This document shows, one piece after another, positions 1 through 9,846 of a stretch of 16,949 nucleotides of DNA. The stretch's first letter is position 1. Every line of letters starts with the position of its first letter. The notes under the pieces were generated by a model. It had not been told where the DNA came from, ran no database searches, and saw nothing but the letters and a program-made list of their open reading frames with translations. Source of the stretch: Brachionus plicatilis. Its lineage: Eukaryota > Rotifera > Eurotatoria > Ploima > Brachionidae. The stretch lies in contig QEOQ01000106.1 of NCBI GenBank assembly GCA_010279815.1, forward strand, positions 322,824 through 339,772. Reading direction: 5' to 3'. The position numbers were made by a program, and so were the translations under genes.

Positions 1-50
1 TTTATTTGTTTTTTTGTACCGAGCTTGAGCTCCCTCAGAATTAAAAAAAA
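1..50 (-). pseudogene. possible C-terminal end of a LINE ORF
   Basis: Read on the minus strand, this stretch gives NSEGAQARYKKTNK in an open frame reaching the window edge. Its base composition (GAGCTTGAGCTCCC core) stands out from the AT-rich surroundings. Basic, Lys/Asn-rich tails of this kind end many non-LTR retrotransposon ORFs, and two clearer LINE pieces lie just downstream on the same strand, so a LINE terminus is a reasonable guess. It is too short to prove. Confidence 0.25.
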
Positions 51-64
51 ATAAAAATAAAGTT

Positions 65-231
65 AAATTCAAAACGGCCAATTCAAAATTTTTGAAAAAG
101 TGTCTTTTTTTTCAAAAATTGGTTAAAAAATAGTAATTTTTAAATTGTTATAAAAAAAAACTTTCTAAAATTTCGATTTTTCGACAAAAAAGACATTTTC
201 TCAAAAATTTTGAATTAGCCGTTTTGAATTT
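65..231. repeat. imperfect 46-bp inverted repeat
   Basis: Arms 65-110 and 186-231 are reverse complements with about four mismatches, separated by a 75-bp AT-rich spacer. The cores are AAAACGGCCAATTCAAAA on the left and TTTTGAATTAGCCGTTTT on the right. Together they could form a long hairpin. It may be a small foldback or MITE-type element, or the 3' region of the neighbouring LINE debris. No target-site duplication was recognised. Confidence 0.6.
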
Positions 232-353
232 TTCCAAATTTTACCAAAATTGTCTTAAAATTCTAAAAATTTACGTAATTTTTCGTAAAATACCTCTTTT
301 TCGGATTTTACGTTAATTTTCCTAAAATAATGTTATAAAATCCCCACTGTTTA

Positions 354-536
354 TATTTGTAATAAGTCCTCTCTTTTCCTTCTTGTTTCCAGGCCTGTTA
401 AACCAAGCTCCCTAAGTATTTCTTCGTACTCTAATCCTCTTAATTCTATTACCATCTTAGTCGGCCTTTTCTGGATGCTCTCCACCTTATTAATTTCACT
501 TCTAGTCATTGAATTCCATACCACCGAAGCAAATTC
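354..536 (-). pseudogene. degraded LINE reverse transcriptase fragment (C-terminal part)
   Basis: The minus strand is open for 61 codons and begins EFASVVWNSMTRSEINKVES, continuing through KRPTKM, LRGLEYEEILRELGLTGLE and RRKREDLLQI. This is the pattern just after the reverse-transcriptase thumb of Jockey/CR1-like LINEs (E-Y/F-A-x-V-W-N; Q-R-R-x-T-K-M; L-x-Y-E-E-R-L-x-x-L-G-L; R-R-x-R-x-D-L-I). A stop precedes it at 537-539 and another follows at 351-353. There is no start codon, so it is a dead fragment. A one-base frameshift may join it to a few more residues upstream. Clade assignment is by pattern only. Confidence 0.75.
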
Positions 537-732
537 TTATTGTGACTTCTCTATTTTGATCAAGATATTTTGCATGTGTTATTTCTCTTTTTTTGTTGCT
601 AATTTATTAAAGTTATTTTGATTGTGTCATTCTAATTGATGCTATTATGATATAGAGTCGGTGATATAGTTATTAAGAGAACTAAAACAAAAATTTATAA
701 ACATCAAATAAGTTAAAATTGAATGATATGAT

Positions 733-1025
733 TTAAAAAATTGATCGATTTATGATGGAAATAAGGCTAAAGAATAAATCATCTTTAAACTGATCATAAG
801 GATTAGTTGCGCTATTGTAGCCTGTAAAAGTCTTTTTTGTTCCGTCAGTTCTCTTAGTAATTAATTTACTATTCAAATTGTTAGAAATTTTGCTTTTTTA
901 TTGCAATATCTAACAAGTTGTTTCTCGATACCAAAACCATGACTTTTTGCTTCACAACGTTCTGACATTAGATTTCTTTTATTAATTAAATCACCACTTA
1001 TTCTTCTTTCTTCAAGCGTAATAAG
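733..1025 (-). pseudogene. second degraded LINE fragment (extreme C-terminus)
   Basis: The minus strand is open from 1025 to 876. It reads LITLEERRISGDLI, then SHGFGIEKQLVRYCNKKAK and FLT, a stop (TGA 873-875), and IVN. In Jockey/CR1-like LINEs the corresponding stretch is LEERRxRGDLI ... GHxxxIxxxLxxxC ... FFTNRIVN, so the TGA looks like a decayed CGA (Arg). A frameshifted continuation down to about 736 contains YDQFKDDL, resembling the usual ending SVNxFKxxLD. It repeats the RR..GDLI segment of the fragment at 354-536, so the two pieces come from different insertions or copies. Confidence 0.6.
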
Positions 1026-1266
1026 TTAAAACTTTCTAAAATGGAAAATGTTTAGTTTTTTCAAAAATTTTATTCTGAATGTTTTGTAGTGCTGTCTTTG
1101 CTTGTTGAGATTGGCAATCATTTTTTATGCTCATCTTGAAATAAATGAGAGAGATTTTTGATTGTTCGCAGTTAAATAAATTTGTCTTAAGTAAATGAGA
1201 TCGTTTTTTCGCAATCAAAAAAAAAGAACAGTTGTTAGTGCTAGATGGAGTGTAGAACATTATTGA

Positions 1267-1434
1267 TTTTTTTTAAAGGGTTTGAAGAAAAGCGAATCTA
1301 ATACATGTTGCATAACTGATGCAAGTGAAGGCCTCGGGGACCAAGGACTAATTTCTCTAATAATGAATCAATTTAAGAAATTGGAAACTAAAATTAACAA
1401 TTTATTTTTCATTTTATTCAATAAATTTATTTAG
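1267..1434 (+). other. short coding-like island, no start codon
   Basis: An open frame of 55 codons without an upstream ATG. Its central part, at about 1291-1395, has clearly higher G+C than its surroundings and reads through CCITDASEGLGDQGLISLI to MNQFKKLETKINNL. The last part has the heptad look of a coiled coil. It could be a scrap of a retrotransposon ORF1-type protein or an exon of an unknown gene. No splice sites join it to anything convincing, so it is recorded as a possible remnant only. Confidence 0.2.
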
Positions 1435-1636
1435 GCTTGAAGATAAATCATTTTATTCTTTCATTGAAATTGTAATGTGTTAGCTTTTGTCGATATCACT
1501 GGACTAGTTAATTAATTTCTGAAAATTTTGATTTTGAATGTTTGAAAATGTTTGCAAAAAAACTATAAATCAAATTTTATTTTTGCCTGGAACAAATTTC
1601 AAAATTTCAATTTATTTTATTTTTATTTTTAATTAG

Positions 1637-1693
1637 GAGCGACTTGGAGATGCATGGAATGGAACAAGTCCTTCTGATTCATCTCGACGATAA
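1637..1693 (+). other. small GC-rich coding-like island
   Basis: A 57-bp block of nearly 50% G+C in DNA that is otherwise around 15% G+C. It follows an acceptor-like TTTTTAATTAG at 1626-1636 and reads ERLGDAWNGTSPSDSSRR then TAA, with AATAAA-type motifs directly after. It could be the last exon of an unseen or decayed gene, or transposon debris. The bases also allow a short stem (GACTTG with CAAGTC). Nothing identifies the product. Confidence 0.2.
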
Positions 1694-3970
1694 AAATAAA
1701 AATAAATTTATGATTTCATTAAGTGTATATTGAGATAAAATAAAAAATTATTAAAAACGAGGCTAATAAATACATTGTTCTACTTTATGACAAATAAAAC
1801 AGAGAAAATATTTGTAAGCAAAACATACAATGTAAAATCAAGTATTTGATAAAGAACAGTTAAGTCAATTTTCCTTAAAAAAAGATAAATTTTTAATTAG
1901 AATTTTATATTTGATTAATAATGTTTTATTTTTTGATGCACATTTTAAAAATTAATTTTAAACAATAAGGATTCTGATAATGAAGAATTTTAAACATATT
2001 TTAAATAAAAGGTTAGACTTTAAATAATGAATTCATCACTAATATTTTTCAAATAAATTGTTATATTTTATTTTTTTTGGAACCAAGATCTTTTTAATTT
2101 TTTCAGATACATTTTTTTGATTAAATAAATCATTAAATTTAATTCTTAGTAAAAATAAAAATCATTTTACTAATCTTAATTTATTAAAAAAATTAAACTT
2201 TATTCTGATAAATTTAATATTAAAAAATTTTTTTTTATAACAAGTCAGAAAATATTAAATTTTAGTCTTTTTAAAATATTAAATGCCATTTTAAAATAAA
2301 AATTAGCACAAAAATTTTGAATATTTTTTAATGAAAGCAAGGAATTAATTTCGCATCAAACTGCCTGAATTAATACAGAGCTATATTTAATAAAATAAGT
2401 AATAGCAATAACAATTAATGGTCTTTAAAAAATTTCTTATCAATTTAGTGAATTTAAAACAATAATTAAAAAATTTTTTAATTTTAAAAATCTAAAATTT
2501 TATATTTTTAAATACGCTTTTTAAAAATTTTTTAATCCTTTTTTTTTTTACATTTATATCATAGTTATTATAGCTCAGATTTTTTTTGGATTTTTTTGGA
2601 TTTTAAAAACTCTTTGAAGAATAAAATAAAGTCAGAAAATTTAGAATTTGATTTATTTTTATTTATTCAAAAGTTTATCAAGGTTTTTTAAAATTGAAAT
2701 AAATAATTAAAAAAAATTATTTAATATCTTAGATTTTAAGAATTTAATATTAAAAATAAAAAAATAATAAATTAATTTTTAATCAAAGCAAATTATTTAA
2801 AATTTTTTAGATGAACTAAATTGTTTAATAAAAAGTGTTCTTTAATTCTTCTTTTTTAAACTTTGAAGTCTATTAAAGACCTTTTAAAGGTGTTTAAAAT
2901 TATTTTTTACTAAAATTCTTGACTTAATTAATTTTTTCCTCTAATGATTATCGTTGATACAAACCATTAGTTGTTATAAATCAACAAGCGTGTAAACTTC
3001 ACGCAATCTTCTAATATTTTCAGTGAGCGAAAATAAAATGCTTTAACAATAAATCACGTGACAGGAAATCGAAGAAAAAAATTATATATTTTTAAATTGA
3101 TAAATAAACCAAGTGTTATTTATTTAAATTTCAATAAATCTTTTATTTTTTTTAGTTGTAAACAAAATTGTCTTTGTGAAATTACCAGAGTCGGAGAATT
3201 TAATTAAATTTTATTTTATTGTATTTGCCATATTAATATAAAATATACAAATTTTTTGATTAAATTCAATTAATTTAAATTGAAGAAATTCTCATTATCA
3301 ATATAAATTGGGGCTTTGATATATTTTAGGTCATTTGAATATAAATCAAGTCAAAATTTTTGTCTTTTGGGCTCAGTGTTGGAGCAAAAATCAATTCAAG
3401 TGTGTCCGTCTAAATCAATCAGTCAGACTGATGTCTAAGCAACACAATTAGACACGACTCTTAAATATCTTAGAAAAATATTTTTATATAATCTTAAACC
3501 AATTACACAGGTGTCAGGTTTTAATTAATATTTTTCAAGAAATTACATGCTTTTTTTCCAACAATAAATTGTAATTTTATATCACAATTTGAGAAAATAT
3601 TTAATTATTTTTTTGGTTGCTTCTTAAAAACAATAAAAAAGATAGACGGTGATTATCCTCAATTTCAAACAAAAAATATCTAAATTTGCTATCTGATTTA
3701 GAGATAACTCGAGCAACATTAATCATAAATTTACTAATTTATCATTCGACTTTGCACTTTAATTACCCTTCCGCACATTACTCGAACCGACTCATTTTTG
3801 GCCCCAAAAATTCCACTAAGGAAATTAATTCTATAATTTGTAAATAAATAATTACAATTTTTTGTTTCTTTATTCATAAAGTTACAAAAATTCAACTCTT
3901 TTTTTTTTCTTTTTTTTTTTATTTTAATTATAATAATTTAATAAAATTTTTTTTTGCTCCTACCGGAAAA
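1694..3970. other. AT-rich intergenic region upstream of the semaphorin gene
   Basis: About 2.3 kb with no coding frame of note, mostly A/T runs. Less AT-biased patches that might matter for regulation are: 2940-3075, with a small GCGTG...CACGC stem and a CACGTG E-box at about 3056; 3370-3460, with GTCTAA at 3408 and 3433 and its complement TTAGAC at 3448; and 3710-3830, with CCGCAC, CTCGAACCGACTC and GGCCCC, within 330 bp of the start codon. None is a proven element. Confidence 0.4.
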
Positions 3971-3988
3971 TTATTCTCTTAATTTTAG
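3971..3988 (+). promoter_or_regulatory. splice-acceptor-like site in the 5' leader
   Basis: TTATTCTCTTAATTTTAG is a pyrimidine-rich acceptor 51 bp before the semaphorin ATG. It could be the 3' end of an intron in the 5' untranslated region or a spliced-leader addition site; several AT-rich invertebrate groups, rotifers included, use trans-splicing. A tiny upstream frame (ATG at 3994, 7 codons) lies between it and the main ATG. The role is inferred. Confidence 0.3.
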
Positions 3989-4039
3989 CTAATATGAAAA
4001 AAATTTTATTTAGATAAATTTTTAGTAAAAAAAACTAAA

Positions 4040-7000
4040 ATGATTTTAGTCACGCACATAATTTTTCTATACATGGTTCGAACAGTCTTTGGCAACATGT
4101 TACTTTACAAAATAAATGACGCAGAATCCATTTACATCACCAACAAATCTACATCTCGGTTTGGTCAGCCAAAATCAGGTACCAAATTAGTTTAAATTAA
4201 AATTTAATTTTAAAAAATAAATTAAAGAGCTGATCGGAAATGGAGATGCCTTGGTAAGTTTACTGTACTCAAGTGATTCATATGTGCTGGTCGGCGAAGT
4301 AGATAGGATATACAATGTAAGTAGAGGAGGCCATGAGGAAATAGTGGTGAAAAGCGGGCTTAAAAGATTGACCAGTGACTGTAACAATGCTTACCAGTGC
4401 CAAAATTATATCAGAGCAGCTTTTCCAGTTGGCGAAGACAGACATTTGGTGACTTGTGGCACCAGAGACTTGCGATGTCGGCTCAATGGCCGTCTCATAC
4501 CAACTCTTTCGCCAGATCAGTTGATCCAATTCAAAAATAAAGCCAAAACAAACAACATAGCACCGTTTTCTTTTCTCAATTCGGTCTATTTTTTTCACTC
4601 TACAACCCAGGTATGGGACATGTTCAAACAGGACTATGTTTTCAATGGTACTGATGTTGTTTTCAAAGACGTGGTCAGACTGCCATCAGGCGCCATCAAG
4701 GGTAGGCTCTGGAATTTAAGTTGGATTGAGTGATGGAAATTTTTTTTGTCAAGGTCCTAATTTTCGAACAGCTTTTGGCCACGAGGATAAAGTGTACACT
4801 TTTTTTTCCGAATCGGAAATTGTGCACCAGAAGGAGATTTTTTTTAAGACTTTCGAGTCGTATGTGGGAGAAGTTTGCGCTGAGGATGATGGCAAAAATG
4901 CCAATGATTTATTGAAGCGTTTTGTGTCTTTTAAAAAAACTAACATCAATTGTTACTTGCCGGATTATGCCGAAATGGCACATACAAAATACACCGAAAT
5001 ACGTGAGTTTAATTTGGGGTAAAAAATTGATGAGAAAATTTTTTATTTTTTTTGTTGAATAGAACAAGTGACTAGACCTATTGAGGTTATGAACCAATAT
5101 ACTGGACAAATGGACCAAGTGTTTTATGCTGTTTTCAGCGCAAGAAGGTAATTATTTATTTTTATTAATGAGCTGGAAGAAAAGTGTTTTTAATCCAACA
5201 ATTAACTGTTATCTATTAATTTTTAGGAGGGAGATTAAGAAAACATATAAAATGTGAACTTTAAAAAAAATAAAAAAATATAAAAATTTACTGGGAAGTT
5301 TTGAAAAAATAATATTTTTCTTTTTTTTTTATCATTATTTACAAAACGTTGCGTATATTTACAAAAATAATCAAAATTTACTACATTTTTAAAAATGTTT
5401 TATTTGCTTTCTATATGTTTCTTTAAATCCAACTTTTTCTTTTTATTTATTTTGCTGAAATTTTTGAGATAATAAAAGTGATTTCTAAATTTGCGGCAAA
5501 TCCACCTGGCAAAATAATTTTTACAATGAGAACATTTTTTATCTTATTAATCGTTTTTTATTCAATTTAATTTTATTTTTAATTCAAGCAAATAAAACAT
5601 TTGGTAAATTTTGATTAGTTTTGTAAATTTACGTAAACTATGATTAAAAAAAGTAAAATATTATTTTTTCTATATAAATTTTTAAATAAATATATTTTTT
5701 TATTTTTTTTAGATTCACACTTTATACGTTTTCTTAATCTTCCTCTGAAATATTAATAGATAACAGTTAAGTTTTGAATTAAATTTGTTTAAAATTTTAT
5801 AAAATTTTTTTTTCAAATTATTAATTTTGTGAGGACATTTTTGGCAACCCATGCAATTTTTTCTTTATTTTAATTTTCTAAATTTTACATATCTAATAAT
5901 TTTTATATTGAGTAGTAAAAATATCATGAAATTTAAATTAATTAAATTAATTTTAAAAAGGAAAAAAGTTTCCAAAATATATTTTAATTTAATAAGGATT
6001 TTTTAAAACCAGTGAATTTCCTAGATTTTTCAATACTTTTGGTTTTTCAAGGGACTCTTTTCCTTAAGTAGTTTTAGAATATAATATTTAATATTCTTGA
6101 GTCTTTTTTAGGAATTCTTTTAAATTTAGCAAAAAAAATGTTCATATTTCAAAAATTGCTATACTTTTTTTTACATATAATTTCAAAACCAGTTGATCAT
6201 CAATTTAATTTATCAAAATTTTCAAGTAAAAAATGTAACCAGTAGGTCATAAAATTGACAAGCCCCTAAAATAATTAATTATAAAGAAAAAAATTAACTT
6301 AAAAGTTCAAAATTTGATATTTTATTTTAATAAAATCAATAAAAAATAATCAATGAGGTATCAAGTGTTCTCATCAAAAAAAAGCAATCTACAAAATAAA
6401 TAACAAAATTAAAAAAAAACAGTATATTTGTTGCTCTATTTAGAAAAGACTTCTCAACTGATGTCTTGATTTTTTTGCTGCCAAAGTCATTTTTCTAATT
6501 CATAAGTATTTATTGAGATTATTTTCTAAATTACCGTGTTTCTTTAAAATAAAATATATGACCAGGTCGTCTATAAAAAGAAGAAATTAATTTTTTTATC
6601 TTTTGAGGATCTCATTAATGCAAGAAATTTTAATTTGATTTTATAAATCAAATTTAGTTACAAAAAGAATAAATCGCCAAAAAAAATAACCAAAACTAAT
6701 TATTTTAATTGATCTGATAAAATTTTAAGCTACCACGATCCCATCTATTAAATTGAATCTAGATTAAATAAATAAATGATAGATAGTTTTTATAATTTTT
6801 AAAGTATTTTAGAAAATCATTTAGTCATTATTTTATTTCAATTTATCTATTTTAATCATAATTTTTTTTTTAAAGTGAATTTTCAAATTAATTTTTTTCC
6901 CTTCCTTTCAGAAAATATTTATTTACCACCAGAGTAGCTTCTTGGAACGCCAAAAATTTAATTTTTCGAGAACTGACTTGATTTTTAAGCAAAATTTAGT

Positions 7001-9701
7001 AAAAGTCAATTTTTACTTAGAATTTATTTTCACGAATTTGAAAAAAAACAAAAAAACTATGATTAAAAATAGACAAATTGAAATAAAATAATGACATAAT
7101 TTTTTTTAGAAATTTTTCTTTGAATTTATTCATAAGGCCAAGACATTGTGAATTTTCATACAAAACTTCCGAAAATTCCAAAAATAAAATTATTTTCATT
7201 AATTTAAATTGAAAAAATTAAGCTTTTTAAACTTTTATGATGAAAAAACATGAAACAAAATATGTGTCACTAAATTCAACAAAAAAAAAAAATTTTAATT
7301 AACACTTAAAAATAATTTTAAATATTAATGGGGTCTGGTCCATAGTGTTATCAAGTGTTAACATAATATATTAACATTCTGATAACTAGATAGTTATCAA
7401 CCTATTTCGCTATCAAAAAAATATAAAATTTTTAATATATCATTAAATCATATCATTTTAAAAAGTATAAAAAAATTTAAATTTTAGATTTATCCAGGAG
7501 AGTTTATAATATTCTCTTAAGAATCCATTTTAAAAAAAAATTTAAATTTTACAAGTGAAATCAAATTTATTTTAGATTGAAAGATTTTTTTTAAATTTTC
7601 TTTATCATTTTGAAATTGGATTTATAGAATTTTTTTTGTTTATTTTAGAGCTAAACAAAATTAATTTAACAAATCATAAGAAATTTTTTTTAATTTTTTT
7701 TTGTTATCATTAATAAACGAATGTTATCATAGATATAAAACGTTATCAAAATAATTTATTTGTTATCATGCTTTATAACCAAATAGGTTTATAACTTTCT
7801 AGTTATCAGAATGTTAACATAACCTGTATGGTCATCAATGACAACATATTATGTTAAAACTTGATCAGACTTGTATAAAAGTCAGGAAAAAAAAGTCTTA
7901 ACAAGTCAAAAACAAGTCAAAGTATAACTTGGACTTGAAAATATAATTTTTAAAGATAACTAGTTTTGACTTATTACAAAAATTTAAAAAAAAACAAGTC
8001 AGGACTTTGACTTGTTTCAAAAATATGAAAATTACAAGTCATAATTTTTTTTATATCTTGATTTTTTATATTTTTTATATATTTTTGAATTATTTTTATC
8101 TTGTTTAATTTATTTCTAAAATTTTTTTAAGCGCAAATATTTTTGTTTCCTAATAATAAATTCACTCAAAAAGAATATCACAATTATGTGAATTGTTTAA
8201 AAAATCATGTTTCAATATTTACATTGAAAAAGAAATTTAAACAAATTATTTTGTTTTTCCTGGATAAAAAAATTCAATACTTATAATTTTTTTATATATT
8301 TTAATTCTATTCTTAAAATAAGTAAAAATTCTGTCATCGCTACTTAAATAATTTTGAATTTGGTATTTATAATTGTAAAGTAATTGAAAATTAAGTTTAG
8401 CAAAAAATTTAATTTTCAATTTTAAATTAACTTAAAATTTGATTAAAAATAATGAATAATTCTTTTGATTTTTTCTTTAAAATTGGACTGTTAAATAAAA
8501 CATTTTTTGTTTCACCTTTTACAACTTACAGAAAAATCTCGAGTATAAAATCCATTTTTTTTTATTAAGAATTTAAATTTCATATTTTTTCACAATGGTT
8601 AGGACTGATTCATGGCAAAAATTTTTTCCATTCTTTAAAAAAAACTTTAATTAAAGGTCTAATGAAATCGACTCTGCAGTGTGCATGTTTGAATTGAGCT
8701 CAGTGAAAAGATCCATGTCTGGTTTGTTCAAGAACGACCAAGACAAGAGTCCACGCAAACCACTCAGTTCTTGTGCTGAGTACAAAAAATTGACGCCAAC
8801 CCAAATAGACACCTATACTAAAAACATAAGCCGCCATTCCAAATTCGAAATGGACGAGAGCTTGAATAGAAGAGCTTTTCTGGCACTTAAAAACACCAAA
8901 TTCACCTCAATCGCCATCGACTCCAAAGCCAAAGAGCACATCGTGTACATTGGAACAGAGAATGGCCGCTTGCTGAAAGTGATCAACAGACCATCTAATG
9001 TAAAGGGACACACGCGGCCAATTATTTTGTCCGATGTGCCAATATTCGACAAGGAGTCCGTGGTGGACATAAAAGTGTCCGATGGGGTCATTACTTTGAT
9101 CGGCCAAAGTCAAATAAAAAAAGTTAATGTTGAATATTTTTGCCAGAGCTTGAACACATGCACCAACTGTGTGCTGTCAGAAGACCCGGACTGTGCGTGG
9201 ACAGTGAATGGATGTGCGCTGACCAAACTGGGCTATGAACAAAAAAAGTGTTTAATTTCTCACTATGACTTCATTGTGGCAGACAAAAAGAGCCCAGTGC
9301 TTCACCAAACCACCAAATTCAGCTCAATATTCATCACATTTGTGTTCACCTTTTTTCCAACCTGCATCTTGACTTGTCTCATCACTTTTTATATAATCAA
9401 AAATAACTACAAGTTGATTGAAAAAAATGAGACCGATGGTGACAAGCGGCTTGTGGATTTTTTCAAGAGTAGAAACTTCAGGCCCACTGTCGCAGTCAAA
9501 AAGAAGCTGCTCAACTGCTATGAAACACAGCCAGTTGTTTGCATTAACTCAAGGCCTGACTCAGCTTCTGATTCTCCATTTATTCTCACATCGTGCTCGT
9601 CAAGCTCAACCGAGTCCAATTCACCGAACTATTCAAACAAAAACAATACCTTCACTCAAGACAAACAATTCAAGGATTCGAGTTTAATTCGAATTTGTTA
9701 G
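4040..9701 (+). CDS. class 1-like transmembrane semaphorin (five exons)
   Basis: Exons 4040-4178, 4228-4701, 4754-5002, 5063-5147 and 8657-9701 join in frame (intron phases 1, 1, 1, 2) to 663 codons plus TAG. Signal peptide at residues 1-18. Sema domain at about 20-475, with the family marks CQNYIR (103-108), CGT (123-125), GPNFRTAF (205-212), SYVGEVC (240-246), NINC (268-271), the TGQMDQVFYAVF strand (301-312), SAVCMF (322-327) and YIGTENGRLLKV (413-424). PSI domain at 478-514 (TCTNCVLSEDPDCAW). One membrane span at about 538-563, then a 100-residue Ser/Asn-rich cytoplasmic tail. There is no Ig domain, as in invertebrate class 1 semaphorins, which bind plexins in cell guidance and adhesion. 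The ATG is the first in frame after a stop at 3995-3997. The 3.5-kb last intron splits the sema domain between R316 and S317. Family is certain from the motifs; class is inferred from domain order; the exact start is likely. Confidence 0.92.
5227..5257 (+). other. possible alternative terminal exon with early stop
   Basis: The acceptor TTAATTTTTAG at 5226 leaves an intron of only 79 bp after exon 4, close to the gene's other short introns. The phase matches. The product would end REIKKTYKM then TGA at 5255, with an AATAAA at about 5268. Use of this site would give a 325-residue protein stopping halfway through the sema propeller. That is probably non-functional, so this is either a cryptic site or a device to limit output. 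Confidence 0.2.
7333..7870. mobile_element. MITE-like element with long terminal inverted repeats
   Basis: Arm 7371-7407 and arm 7781-7817 are reverse complements in 35 of 37 positions. The outer blocks 7350-7368 and 7847-7865 match in 18 of 19, separated from the inner blocks by a 27-bp extra stretch in the right arm. The outermost GTCTG (7333) and CAGAC (7870) also pair. The interior is AT-rich with no coding frame. The motif GTTATCA recurs at 7347, 7393, 7703, 7723, 7742, 7762 and 7802 (plus TGATAAC at 7380), like subterminal transposase-binding repeats. No target-site duplication was seen, so outer limits are approximate. Confidence 0.65.
7866..8043. repeat. AAGTCA/TGACTT motif array, MITE-end-like start
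   Basis: A run of AAGTC, ACAAGTCA and TGACTT copies in both orientations within 180 bp. It opens with CAGACTTGTATAAAAGTCA, nearly the same as the left terminus of the hAT-like MITE at 10436 (CAGACTTGTTTTTAAGTCA). A matching right end and target duplication were not found. It is probably a broken or diverged member of that MITE family abutting, or inserted beside, the 7333-7870 element. Confidence 0.5.
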
Positions 9702-9749
9702 AATCTCAATTTTAGTGTGATGTCAAACAGTCATTTAGTTCGGTGAATT
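9618..9749 (+). repeat. 14-bp perfect inverted repeat spanning the stop codon
   Basis: AATTCACCGAACTA (9618-9631), inside the semaphorin tail coding region, and TAGTTCGGTGAATT (9736-9749), in the 3' untranslated region, are perfect complements, with weaker pairing extending outwards. The mRNA could fold the stop codon into a loop of about 104 nt. This may be a structural 3'-end signal or a trace of a local inverted duplication. Confidence 0.5.
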
Positions 9750-9846
9750 TTGAGTCAATTGTGTACATTTTTTATTTTGTTTATTTCTTTTTCTTTTGTA
9801 TGAAATTTTTACAATAAGCCAATTTTTGAAGAAAAAATTTTTTTTT

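Larger units (their letters stand above)
5148..8656 (+). other. 3.5-kb intron 4 of the semaphorin gene
   Basis: Donor AAG|GTAATT at 5148, acceptor TTAATTAAAG at 8656, phase 2 (AG|G gives Arg). It is some 60 times longer than the three introns before it (49-60 bp). The joined protein reads FSAR-R-SNEIDSAVCMF across it, matching the usual semaphorin VFxxxxNxxxxSAVC line, so the junction is well supported. It contains no convincing gene. It holds a terminal-inverted-repeat element (7333-7870), an AAGTCA motif array (7866-8043) and two alternative acceptors in the right phase (5226, 6911) that would lead to early stops. Confidence 0.85.

Noticed and set aside
1036..1260. 74-codon minus-strand ORF
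   Set aside because: Low-complexity Lys/Asn/Ser/Phe composition as expected from AT-rich DNA, no recognisable motif, no splice context.
4278..4598. 106-codon minus-strand ORF opposite semaphorin exon 2
   Set aside because: Antisense shadow of a clearly conserved exon; its sequence has no domain-like pattern.
7017..7199. 60-codon minus-strand ORF inside the semaphorin intron
   Set aside because: Phe/Ile/Lys-rich chance frame in AT sequence with no family pattern.
7333..8043. CRISPR-like array suggested by the regular GTTATCA and AAGTCA repeats
   Set aside because: The motifs are 6-7 bp, irregularly spaced and in both orientations within inverted-repeat elements of an intron-bearing animal genome.
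8813..9113. Minus-strand ORFs opposite semaphorin exon 5, and the alternative plus frame at 9418-9687
   Set aside because: Shadows of the sema, PSI and tail coding frame, which carries all the recognisable motifs.
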